Source of the DNA: Anaerolineae bacterium
GTDB taxonomy: Bacteria > Chloroflexota > Anaerolineae > Aggregatilineales > Phototrophicaceae
Length of the DNA: 33,974 bases
NCBI GenBank assembly: GCA_022842885.1
Contig: JALHOR010000059.1
Location: forward strand, 1-33,974
Direction of reading: 5' to 3'
Notes under the pieces: model-generated
Told to the model about the DNA's origin: nothing
Database searches by the model: none
What the model saw: only the letters and a program-made list of their open reading frames with translations
Made by a program: the position numbers and the translations under genes
Shown here: positions 1-7,522 of the stretch, in pieces
Layout of the letters: each line of letters opens with the position of its first letter
Numbering within the stretch: position 1 is the first letter of the stretch

Positions 1-2
1 AC

Positions 3-2396
3 ACGTTCACGGTGACAATCAGCGATGGCAATGGTGGCACATCTACTAGCACCGTCACTGTCGTGGTCACTGCCGCGCCGAACAATGCGCCGAACGCCGT
101 GAACGATACTGCCACGATGGACGAAGACACGCCTGTAACCATTGCAGTCTTAGCAAATGATACCGATGCCGATAACAACACCCTCACGGTTACGAATGTG
201 GCGGGCGCAACCAACGGCATAGCCACCATTGTCGGCAATCAGGTTCAATTCACGCCGACTGCCAATTTCAGTGGCACAGGTACATTCACCTACACGATTG
301 GCGATGGCAACGGCGGCACCGATACGGCAACTGTCACAGTCACAATCAATGCTGTGAATGATGCGCCGAATGCGACAAACGATACAACGAATACCGTTGC
401 AGGCAATCCGGTCACAATCAATGTTCTCGCTAACGATAGTGACATTGAAGGCAATACGTTGAGCGTGACCAACGTCACCCAACCTGTTAATGGCACAGCG
501 GCGATTGTTGCGGGTCAGGTGGTCTACACGCCCAATGCTGGTTTCGTGGGAACAAATACGTTCACGGTGACGATTAGCGATGGCAATGGTGGCACATCTA
601 CTAGCACCGTCACTGTCGTGGTCACTGCCGCGCCCAACAACGCGCCCAACGCTGCGGGTGATATTATGACCACGATGGAAGATACTGCCATAACCATCAA
701 TGTGTTGGCAAATGATACCGACGCGGATAACGATACTCTGACGATTGCCAGCATTACGCAGCCCGCGAATGGCACAGCAGCAATTGTGGGCAATCAAATC
801 CAGTTCACGCCCAATGCCAACTTCAGCGGCACAACGTCGTTGAGCTATACCATCAATGATGGACGCGGTGGCACGGCAACTGCCAACGTAGATGTAACAG
901 TGACTGCCGTGAACGATAATCCGGCGGCGAATCACGATAATGGGGCAGCCATTGCGGGGCAGCCTGTCACGATTACGGTGCTGACCAACGATAATGACAT
1001 AGACGGCGATACCCTGACGATTACAGGCGTGACGCAAGGTGCCAATGGCGCAGTAACATTTACAGGTTCCAGCATTACCTATACGCCCAATGCCAATTTC
1101 ACCGGGGTGGATAATTTCACCTACACCATTAGCGATGGCAATGGCGGTACGGCAATAGCCAATGTCACCGTGAATGTGAATGCAGCAGCAGTCGCGTCTT
1201 TGTCGGTCAATATCACGACGAACACACCCAACCCGACGCCCGGCAGCAATGTGACCTTCACGATTATTGTTCAAAATAATGGCACAGCGGGCGCAACCGG
1301 TATCAATGTGACCCTGACGAATACAGGCGGCTTGCCCGATAACATCTGCGCGATTCCAGCGTTTAATTTGGCGATAGGCGCACAACAAACATTCACCTGC
1401 ACCGATACCAATGTTGCCGCCAGCTTCAGCCGCACTGTCACGGTCATTGATGCCGCCAACAATACGGCAAATCATACTGCCAATGTGACGGTGAATACGC
1501 CTGTAAATCAACCGCCTGTTGCTGCCAATGACACCGCACAAGCAAATGCAGGTCAGACGATTACGATTGCAGTGGCAGGCAACGACTTTGACCCAGAAGG
1601 GGCATTGAATCTGGGTAGCCTGAGTGTGACCGGGCAGCCAAGCGCGGGTGTTATCGTAGGCATTGATGGCGCGACGGGCGTTATTACCTTCACTGCGCCG
1701 CAAACTGCCGGAACAGTGACATTCACCTATAACATTTGCGATGCCATCAATCAATGTGCGACGGCGACCGTGACTGTGCAAGTTGCGGGGCAAACAGCGA
1801 ACCCACCGCAAACGCCGCCCGATAACACGGTTGCTTCTGCGCCAACGAACACGACTCCGGCAATTGCGCCGATTGGTCAGCGCGAACCGCAAATCTCGGT
1901 GTTTGACCCCGGCTTCAGCAAAATTGGTTTCTTGCAGCCCGGTCAATTGGGGGTGAATGGCGAGCAAATCCAGTGGTTTATCACCGTGACGAATACGGGC
2001 GCGATTACTGGAACAAACATCGTCGTCACCGATACGCTGCGCTCAGAATTACGTATTGACGGCGTGACAACTTCGCAAGGCACGAGCAGCACCAACGGGC
2101 AAACTGTGACCTTCAACATTGGCACACTTGCGCCCGGTGAGCGCGTACAAATCGTGGTGACGACCACTGTGTTGCGCGGCGGGGCAGAAGTAACCAACGA
2201 TGCCACGCTCAAAGCCGATAATCTGCTCGGCGGCAGCAAAACCGTGACCGCCCGTGTGGTGACAGTATTGCCCAACACAGGCGAATCGCCGTGGAGCAAT
2301 CTGCGCCCGCTGTTGTTCTTGCTGATAGGATTAGTCACCGCTACTGCGAGCCTCATCATCGTCAAAAAATGGCGTTTTGAGCGCCGCCAGTTCTAA
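3..2396 (+). CDS. Tandem Ig/cadherin-like surface protein with LPXTG anchor (5' partial)
   Basis: The reading frame is open to the window edge, so the N-terminus and signal peptide are missing; the GTG at 12 is only the first in-frame start-like codon. The visible protein has about four bacterial Ig/cadherin-like repeats of about 92 residues (each with an NDT/DEDTPVTI start, a VLANDxD motif and a TYTIxDGNGG end). These are followed by a DUF11-like domain (about 397-500), another Ig-like repeat (about 505-600) and a second DUF11 domain (about 640-750). The C-terminus has LPNTGE at 753-758 (counting from the GTG), a hydrophobic helix and a basic RRQF tail, the layout of a sortase substrate. The role is probably adhesion or cell-wall structure. 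No sortase gene is in the window. DNA repeats inside the gene are nearly identical, which suggests recent duplication or conversion. A terminator follows at once. Confidence 0.9.
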   Translation, partial: TFTVTISDGNGGTSTSTVTVVVTAAPNNAPNAVNDTATMDEDTPVTIAVLANDTDADNNTLTVTNVAGATNGIATIVGNQVQFTPTANFSGTGTFTYTIGDGNGGTDTATVTVTINAVNDAPNATNDTTNTVAGNPVTINVLANDSDIEGNTLSVTNVTQPVNGTAAIVAGQVVYTPNAGFVGTNTFTVTISDGNGGTSTSTVTVVVTAAPNNAPNAAGDIMTTMEDTAITINVLANDTDADNDTLTIASITQPANGTAAIVGNQIQFTPNANFSGTTSLSYTINDGRGGTATANVDVTVTAVNDNPAANHDNGAAIAGQPVTITVLTNDNDIDGDTLTITGVTQGANGAVTFTGSSITYTPNANFTGVDNFTYTISDGNGGTAIANVTVNVNAAAVASLSVNITTNTPNPTPGSNVTFTIIVQNNGTAGATGINVTLTNTGGLPDNICAIPAFNLAIGAQQTFTCTDTNVAASFSRTVTVIDAANNTANHTANVTVNTPVNQPPVAANDTAQANAGQTITIAVAGNDFDPEGALNLGSLSVTGQPSAGVIVGIDGATGVITFTAPQTAGTVTFTYNICDAINQCATATVTVQVAGQTANPPQTPPDNTVASAPTNTTPAIAPIGQREPQISVFDPGFSKIGFLQPGQLGVNGEQIQWFITVTNTGAITGTNIVVTDTLRSELRIDGVTTSQGTSSTNGQTVTFNIGTLAPGERVQIVVTTTVLRGGAEVTNDATLKADNLLGGSKTVTARVVTVLPNTGESPWSNLRPLLFLLIGLVTATASLIIVKKWRFERRQF
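21..634 (+). repeat. Direct DNA repeat within the Ig-domain gene
   Basis: Bases 21-79 and 576-634 are identical over 59 bp, offset by 555 bp, which equals 185 codons or two Ig-like units. The copies diverge outside this block mostly at third codon positions. The first copy starts only 20 bases from the contig edge. Confidence 0.9.
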
Positions 2397-2400
2397 AATA

Positions 2401-2433
2401 AAAAAGCCCTGCTGAAAATGCAGGGCTTTTTTT
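2401..2433 (+). terminator. Intrinsic terminator of the surface-protein gene
   Basis: The stem AGCCCTGC / GCAGGGCT closes a TGAAAAT loop and is followed by a run of seven T residues. It begins 5 bases after the stop codon. The upstream A-run could pair with the T-run, so it may also work on the opposite strand. Confidence 0.9.
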
Positions 2434-2435
2434 AT

Positions 2436-2525
2436 CGCTCAAGTTTAAAACGAGTGATTTTCTGTAGTGTCGAGGCATGCCTCGACACTACAACAACGCA
2501 CTTTTCACACAATCTGGACATGCGC
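2436..2525 (+). repeat. 90-bp palindromic intergenic element, copy 1
   Basis: The centre (2463-2492) is a perfect 30-bp palindrome with half-site TGTAGTGTCGAGGCA. It is flanked by a left arm beginning CGCTCAAG and a right arm ending TCTGGACATGCGC, which match the arms of copies at 17497-17586 and (inverted) 24182-24272. It lies just after the terminator of the surface-protein gene. It resembles a REP- or MITE-like element; no transposase is nearby. Confidence 0.85.
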
Positions 2526-2618
2526 TTTTTTTGTTATGGCGGTCTCATCTGTTGCTCATAGCATATTCTGTTGCTGCTGAAATAACTTGACTATGATGGC
2601 AGGATTCTTAAATTCATC

Positions 2619-3398
2619 ATGAAAGCGGGTATCATGTCTGCTAGGGTGTTCCGAATTTTGCGGTGGGTCATCGGCTTGTTGGTGGTGGGGTTGGTGCTAA
2701 GTGGCGTGGGCTTTGTGGTGTGGGCAAATACTGTGCCAGCCATAATGCCCGAAGCGCAAACGGCACTTACAAGCACGACACAGGTCAGCGTGACTAACGA
2801 TGGTTGGCTGGCGTTTATGCCCGTGAATAATTCGCCCCGCGTTGGCTATGTGATTTATCCCGGTGGCAAAGTCCCTGCCGAAGCCTATGCACCATTGGCA
2901 CAAGCTATCGCGCAAGAGGGGTATTTTGTGGCGATTGTGTCTGTCCCATTGTATTTGGCGCTATTCAATACCAATGCGGCTCAACCTGTTCTTGCCGCCC
3001 ATCCAGACATTGAAGTATGGGCAGTGGGTGGGCATTCGTTAGGTGGGGTCGCTGCCTCCCAATTTGCCAAAGATAACCCAGAAAATGTCAAAGGGTTGAT
3101 TTTGATGGCATCGCAATCTTTCCCCGGTGCCGGGCTAGAAACCGCTACCGGATTAGAAGTCATCTCCCTCTATGGCACTCTGGATGGTTTGTTTACGGAA
3201 GACTCTAAAACTGCCTCGCGTGCCGAATTGCCCGCGGCGACTCAGTTTATCGCCATTGAAGGCGGCAACCATGCTCAATTTGGTTGGTATGGTTCGCAAG
3301 CAGGCGATAACACGGCAACGATTTCGTATGCTGAGCAGCAAGCACAGGTCGTCAGCGCGACGGTGGCACTGCTGGCGCAGTTGGCACCGCAACCATAA
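2619..3398 (+). CDS. Membrane-tethered alpha/beta hydrolase
   Basis: This 259-residue protein has an N-terminal hydrophobic segment (about residues 13-37) that is a signal anchor or signal peptide, so the catalytic part should lie outside the cytoplasm. The nucleophile elbow GHSLGG puts Ser140 as nucleophile. Asp189 (in YGTLDG) and His218 (in GGNHAQ) complete a plausible triad, and YPGG at 80-83 may form the oxyanion-hole loop. It belongs to the small dienelactone-hydrolase-like or Abhydrolase_5 group; the substrate cannot be read from sequence. The ATG at 2634 is an alternative start, and neither start has a strong ribosome site. A terminator at 3413 follows, and the next gene is convergent. 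Confidence 0.85.
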   Translation: MKAGIMSARVFRILRWVIGLLVVGLVLSGVGFVVWANTVPAIMPEAQTALTSTTQVSVTNDGWLAFMPVNNSPRVGYVIYPGGKVPAEAYAPLAQAIAQEGYFVAIVSVPLYLALFNTNAAQPVLAAHPDIEVWAVGGHSLGGVAASQFAKDNPENVKGLILMASQSFPGAGLETATGLEVISLYGTLDGLFTEDSKTASRAELPAATQFIAIEGGNHAQFGWYGSQAGDNTATISYAEQQAQVVSATVALLAQLAPQP

Positions 3399-3412
3399 AG
3401 TTATCTTATAAT

Positions 3413-3438
3413 GCCCCGGTGAAAATGCGGGGCTTTTT
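3413..3438 (+). terminator. Intrinsic terminator after the hydrolase gene
   Basis: The stem GCCCCG / CGGGGC encloses the loop GTGAAAATG and is followed by five T residues. The loop core TGAAAAT is the same as in the terminator at 2401-2433. Confidence 0.85.
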
Positions 3439-3441
3439 ATT

Positions 3442-4173
3442 TTACCGCCGCTGCACAGTCTCATGTTCCATTACCAAATCATCGTCTTCATCTATATCAT
3501 TATTTTCATCATGCAATTCCAAGCGCGAGTAATCGGCATCACTGAGCGCGGATTTGGCTTTTTCATGTTTATCTTTTTCCAGCGGCTGTGTCCATAAATG
3601 GCGCATGATAGACCCGCTGACCAGCGCGTGCAGCAAGCCCGCTGCTCCCATCACCATAATCGGCAGCAGAAATTGGTCGTTGGTAAAGTTACTCGTCCAA
3701 GCAAATGGCAGCACAAACAACGCCGCGCTGACCACTGCTGCTATTACCCACAGCCATGCCGATTTGACGCGCCGCCTCAGCCAGAAAAATTGTGTGATGG
3801 CAGGTGGCAGCAGGAAACTGGCAAAAAATACGGTCAAAGATTGGGTAGGAGATAATCCACCCAATGAAGAACCGAAACTAGGCATTGTAATTAGAATATT
3901 CAGCAGCAGTGCCGATAATCCCCAACCTGCCATACTGGTCGGCAGCCAACCGCGCATTCGCTGTTTTAAGCCACGTTCCACCAGCACAATCTGAATCGTA
4001 GATAAAAATAAGCCCACGCCGCCTGCCGCCAATACCAACCAGAAAAACGGACTATCAACCATAATATTCTGCTGTATCAGTAGTTGTGAAAGCGCCATGC
4101 CGCCAAACCACGCACTAATCCATGTAAAGGCATAGCCCATTGCCCACACGATTAAAAATGGCACATTGCTCAT
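3442..4173 (-). CDS. Polytopic membrane protein with acidic tail, function unknown
   Basis: The 243-residue product has about six hydrophobic segments (near residues 5-33, 43-65, 80-97, 108-130, 140-158 and 170-190). A charged hydrophilic tail from about residue 195 contains a dense acidic stretch (ENNDIDEDDD). I do not recognise a family. The gene is convergent with the hydrolase gene and ends four bases from that gene's terminator. It stands alone, with 500 bp of non-coding DNA on its 5' side. The ATG at 4173 is the first methionine of the frame. The acidic C-terminus would be cytoplasmic or extracytoplasmic depending on helix count, which I cannot fix by eye. Confidence 0.7.
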   Translation of the reverse strand: MSNVPFLIVWAMGYAFTWISAWFGGMALSQLLIQQNIMVDSPFFWLVLAAGGVGLFLSTIQIVLVERGLKQRMRGWLPTSMAGWGLSALLLNILITMPSFGSSLGGLSPTQSLTVFFASFLLPPAITQFFWLRRRVKSAWLWVIAAVVSAALFVLPFAWTSNFTNDQFLLPIMVMGAAGLLHALVSGSIMRHLWTQPLEKDKHEKAKSALSDADYSRLELHDENNDIDEDDDLVMEHETVQRR

Positions 4174-4675
4174 GCGCTGGGCATATTTTTGTTTTTCATC
4201 AGCTATTTCTCCAGTATATTTAGACTCGTTAGCTGGATGCTTTTGCTGCTATTTCTCTTATCATGCCACAAAATGTCCACCAATGTGCCAGAAATTTGTC
4301 GGCTGTTTTTGGCGCACAATAGTGGCGATTGTGTTTAGATGAGAGTTGGCTAATAGAGGCTTGTGGCGGCGCCTTCTGATATAACCTAACCCTAACACAT
4401 TTCTGACCCTACAGGCTCAGACACAAGTCATATCGTGTCAGTTCAAAATCGGGTATATCAAGCGAGCGATTAATCTTTTCTTAAACATTTTTTGTTAAGA
4501 ATCTATCATTAAGAACTCATAAGATTAAATTGCCTTTAAATATATCGTTCTATGTCTTAACACAACCCGCCTTTTTATTTAAATCCTTGTCGCTAATATG
4601 CCTGCGGTAAAGCGGCGCTCTAGTCACGTCGTCTTTCATAACATTCCTTTCTACACATACTTTAAGGAGCGTAGA
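4174..4675. other. 500-bp intergenic region upstream of the pst operon
   Basis: No convincing gene lies here. The left part should hold the promoter of the divergent membrane-protein gene. The right part, from about 4465, becomes strongly AT-rich and holds a series of TTAA-centred repeats. A frame continuous with pstS opens at 4598 but lacks a ribosome site and reads into an implausible N-terminus, so 4598-4675 is treated as leader. Confidence 0.7.
4469..4543 (+). promoter_or_regulatory. Candidate Pho-box array upstream of pstS
   Basis: TTAA cores occur at 4470, 4481, 4495, 4509, 4525 and 4536 (another at 4557). Two pairs have an 11-bp period (4470/4481 and 4525/4536), with forms such as CTTAAACA, GTTAAGAA, ATTAAGAA and ATTAAATT. 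Direct repeats of about one helical turn with a TTAA core resemble sites of PhoB/PhoP/SphR-type regulators. The link to phosphate control is inferred from the operon downstream; AT-rich DNA gives TTAA by chance quite often. Confidence 0.4.
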
Positions 4676-6061
4676 ATGACTAAAGTACGTATTATTTTGG
4701 CAGTGTTGGTTCTGCTGTTGAGCGTGTCCTTCACGGGCGTGCTGGCACAAGACCAGACCATCGTAGAAATTGCCGCTGGCAATGCAGATTTTTCGACCTT
4801 GGTTTCGTTGGTGGAAGCCGCTGGTTTAGTGGACGTGTTGAATAGCGAAGGTCCTTTCACTGTTTTCGCCCCGACCAATGCCGCTTTTGAAGACCTCCCC
4901 AAAGCTGCTTTGGATTACTTGGCAGCCAACCCGGAAGCCCTGACCCGCGTGTTGACCTATCATGTGGTGTCCGGTGCTGTTATGAGCGCCGATGTCACCA
5001 CCATGATGGCTCCCTCGATGGAAATGGCTGCTGTGGGTGCTGATATGATGGGCAGCGAACTGAACATCGTTGTCAGCGATATGGGCATCACCGTGGATGG
5101 CGCTCAGGTCGTGGCAGCCGATATTGTTGCCAGCAACGGCGTGATTCATGTGATTGAACATGTGTTGGTTCCCCCGACTGAAATGATGGCTGTGGATCCC
5201 CTGAGCGTCAGCGACAACATCATCGCCGCTGGTAGCTCCACTGTGTTCCCCTTAACGGAACGCATGGCTGACCTGTTCAACCAAGACGGCTTCAGCGGCA
5301 CTATCACCGTTGACAGCATTGGTACCGGTGCCGGTTTTGAACGCTTCTGCGTGAATGCCGAAACCGACATCAGCAACGCCAGCCGCCCGGTTCGTGACAC
5401 CGAAATTGAAGCCTGTGTTGCTAACGGCTTGGATGTTCTGGGTTTCTTCGTCGCCATTGACGCTCTGGCAATCACTGTCAGCGCCGAAAACGACTTCCTG
5501 ACCGGTTTGACCTTGGAACAAGTGGCAGCCGTCTTCAGCGGTACCGCCGCCACCTGGGCAGATGTTGACCCCAGCTATCCGGCAGAACCCATCCTGCTGT
5601 TCAGCCCCGGCAGCGACAGCGGCACCTATGACTACTTTGTCGAAGAAATCTTTGACGAAGATGAAACCCCCATCCAGAGCGCCCCGAACATTCAATTCAG
5701 CGAAGATGACAATGTTCTGGTTCAGGGTGTCGAAGGCAGCCCCTATGCCATTGGTTACTTCGGTTTTGCTTACTATCAGGAAAATCAGGACAAGCTGAAG
5801 TCGATTGCCATTGAAGGCGTTGCCCCCAGCGAAGCCACTGGTGCATCTGGCGCTTACCCGTTGAGCCGCCCGTTGTTCATCTACAGCGCACCCAGCATCC
5901 TGCAAGCCAAACCCCAAGTTGCCGCTTTCGTCAACTACTACCTGCAAAACGCCAATGCCCAGTTGGGTGCCGGCAGTGACCAAATTGGTTACATCCCGAC
6001 CCCCATTTACGTGCAACGCCTGAACGCTTTCTTGCTCTCGGTTGCCACTGGTGCCATGTAA
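4676..6061 (+). CDS. pstS: FAS1-PstS fusion, phosphate-binding protein of the Pst importer
   Basis: The start at 4676 is fixed by AAGGAG at 4664-4669; the product is 461 residues. Residues 1-24 form a signal peptide with a likely cut after VLA; there is no lipobox cysteine. Residues about 27-167 are a fasciclin (FAS1) domain with the FTVFAPTNAAF motif (61-71), the LTYHVV motif (93-98) and the typical NGVIHVIEHVLVPP end. Residues about 177-455 are a PstS-type binding domain. Its phosphate-loop motifs are AGSSTVFP (185-192), SIGTGAGFERFC (214-225), ISNASRP (232-238) and SPGSDSGTYDYF (310-321). It should deliver phosphate to PstCA. FAS1 domains usually mediate adhesion to matrix or partner proteins, so here it may replace the usual lipid anchor. 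Codons look well optimised, in line with high expression. A hairpin separates it from pstC. Confidence 0.93.
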   Translation: MTKVRIILAVLVLLLSVSFTGVLAQDQTIVEIAAGNADFSTLVSLVEAAGLVDVLNSEGPFTVFAPTNAAFEDLPKAALDYLAANPEALTRVLTYHVVSGAVMSADVTTMMAPSMEMAAVGADMMGSELNIVVSDMGITVDGAQVVAADIVASNGVIHVIEHVLVPPTEMMAVDPLSVSDNIIAAGSSTVFPLTERMADLFNQDGFSGTITVDSIGTGAGFERFCVNAETDISNASRPVRDTEIEACVANGLDVLGFFVAIDALAITVSAENDFLTGLTLEQVAAVFSGTAATWADVDPSYPAEPILLFSPGSDSGTYDYFVEEIFDEDETPIQSAPNIQFSEDDNVLVQGVEGSPYAIGYFGFAYYQENQDKLKSIAIEGVAPSEATGASGAYPLSRPLFIYSAPSILQAKPQVAAFVNYYLQNANAQLGAGSDQIGYIPTPIYVQRLNAFLLSVATGAM

Positions 6062-6078
6062 TTGAAGGTGCAATTTTG

Positions 6079-6120
6079 AACCAGAGAGGAGACGCAAGTC
6101 TCCTTTTCTGGTTGTTTTTA
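6079..6120 (+). terminator. pstS-pstC intergenic hairpin with T-tract
   Basis: AACCAGA and the following GAGGAGAC pair with GTCTCCTT and TCTGGTT around a GCAA tetraloop, and GTTTTTA follows. The hairpin starts 18 bases after the pstS stop. Because pstC lies downstream on the same strand, it probably works as a partial terminator or mRNA-stabilising structure that gives more PstS than permease. Confidence 0.8.
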
Positions 6121-6274
6121 TTTAACGGTGTTGGCATTATCTAAACCAATTAAAGCTGTTTAAATCCGGTCTTATTATTCTGGAATTATTACCATCGTAC
6201 CTGATACCACGACGCTTTTTATTGTCGGTGATTGGGTTCCTCTTAACGGCTCATCTAAATGGATGATAGGATAA

Positions 6275-7522
6275 ATGCCTATGAGTATCTCTACACCAAC
6301 AAATGGCGAGAAATTGCCCATGGTGGAACGCTTGGCGCAACAGGCAGGGCGCAAAGCCAGCTTGTTCAAGAGCGCCCGTTTGGGCGAACAAGTGATTTTT
6401 GCTTTTTTGTTCTTCTGTGGTGCGCTCTCGATTTTTACGACCATCGGGTTTACGGTGGTCTTGGGGCGTGAATCGCTGCATATCTTCACTGAATTTTCTC
6501 CGATAGAACTGAACAAAACCCTGAGCGAAGCCATTGATGCTACCCAAACCACCATCAAAATTTCCGAAGGTGGTACCCCTGTGCAAGTTGGGAATTATAT
6601 TATGTTCGTCAACAAAGGGGTGACGGCACTGGGAGCGCAAACTGATACCGAAATCATGCGTATTGCGGCAGTAATTGACCGCGAGACGATAGAGGTGGAA
6701 CGGGGTGCGCGGGGATCAACCCCCGTTGCTTATCCTGCGGGCATTCATTTTTATGGCGCGGGTGAAGTGAGTGTCCCTGAATTTTTGTTTGGCACGGATT
6801 GGGCGCCGCAAATTGGGCGCTTTGGTATCCTCGAATTATTGATACCGACAGTGGTTATTACCGTTATTGCCATGTTCATCGCCGTGCCGTTGGGCATGGG
6901 GGCAGCGATATACCTGAGCGAATATGCGACGCGGCGCGTGCGCGGTATCCTCAAGCCGATGGTGGAAATTTTGGCGGGCGTGCCGACGGTGGTTTATGGT
7001 TACTTCGCATTGACCTTTGTGACGCCGCTGCTACGCTCCTTTCTTGGTTCGGATGTGGTTGAAGTGTATAACATGCTCTCGGCGGGAATTGTCGTGGGTG
7101 TGTTGATTATCCCGACCATCGCCTCCATCAGCGAAGATGCTATCCAAGCTGTGCCAAATTCATTGCGCGAAGCCAGCTATGGGTTAGGCGCAACGCGCTT
7201 GGAAACAGTGCGCCAAGTGTTGTTACCCGCAGCGTTATCTGGCATCTCAGCGGCAGTTATTTTGGGGGTTTCCCGCGCTTTTGGCGAGACGATGATTGTG
7301 TTAATTGCAGCGGGTGCTGGTCCCAACCTGACCTTAAACCCAACCAAAGGTGCCGAAACGATGGCAGGGCATATCGCCCGCATCAGCACGGGGGACATCA
7401 GCCAAGGGTCTATTGACTATAACAGTATCTTCGCTGTAGGGCTAACCTTGTTCATTGTGACATTACTGCTCAATTTTGCCAGCACATTGATTACCCGCCG
7501 CTTCCGTGAGGTGTACGCATGA
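6275..7522 (+). CDS. pstC: Phosphate ABC transporter permease PstC with extra outer domain
   Basis: This is a membrane subunit of the high-affinity phosphate importer, 415 residues. A first helix at about 40-62 is followed by an insertion at about 75-162 that ordinary PstC proteins lack. Next come the family motif FLFGTDWAPQ (170-179), several helices, and the EAA loop [24 protein letters not shown] (about 284-307), which contacts PstB. The insertion is predicted beta-rich (runs such as TTIKIS, GNYIMFVN, TIEVERGARGS). It resembles, from memory, a small beta module seen in some phage and surface proteins. By normal topology it is extracytoplasmic. ATG 6281 is an alternative start. The stop overlaps the pstA start by four bases (ATGA), so translation is coupled. 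Confidence 0.92.
   Translation: MPMSISTPTNGEKLPMVERLAQQAGRKASLFKSARLGEQVIFAFLFFCGALSIFTTIGFTVVLGRESLHIFTEFSPIELNKTLSEAIDATQTTIKISEGGTPVQVGNYIMFVNKGVTALGAQTDTEIMRIAAVIDRETIEVERGARGSTPVAYPAGIHFYGAGEVSVPEFLFGTDWAPQIGRFGILELLIPTVVITVIAMFIAVPLGMGAAIYLSEYATRRVRGILKPMVEILAGVPTVVYGYFALTFVTPLLRSFLGSDVVEVYNMLSAGIVVGVLIIPTIASISEDAIQAVPNSLREASYGLGATRLETVRQVLLPAALSGISAAVILGVSRAFGETMIVLIAAGAGPNLTLNPTKGAETMAGHIARISTGDISQGSIDYNSIFAVGLTLFIVTLLLNFASTLITRRFREVYA

Noticed and set aside
150..1967. 605-residue open frame on the minus strand
   Set aside because: It is antisense to the Ig-repeat gene, made open by the repetitive codons, and is rich in Cys, Arg and His with no domain or ribosome site.
4598..4675. 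N-terminal extension of pstS
   Set aside because: The ATG at 4676 has a strong AAGGAG and is followed directly by a signal peptide; the extension would bury it.
5252..6097. 281-residue minus-strand frame over pstS
   Set aside because: Its translation is a low-complexity shadow of the PstS domain; the plus-strand product has clear motifs.
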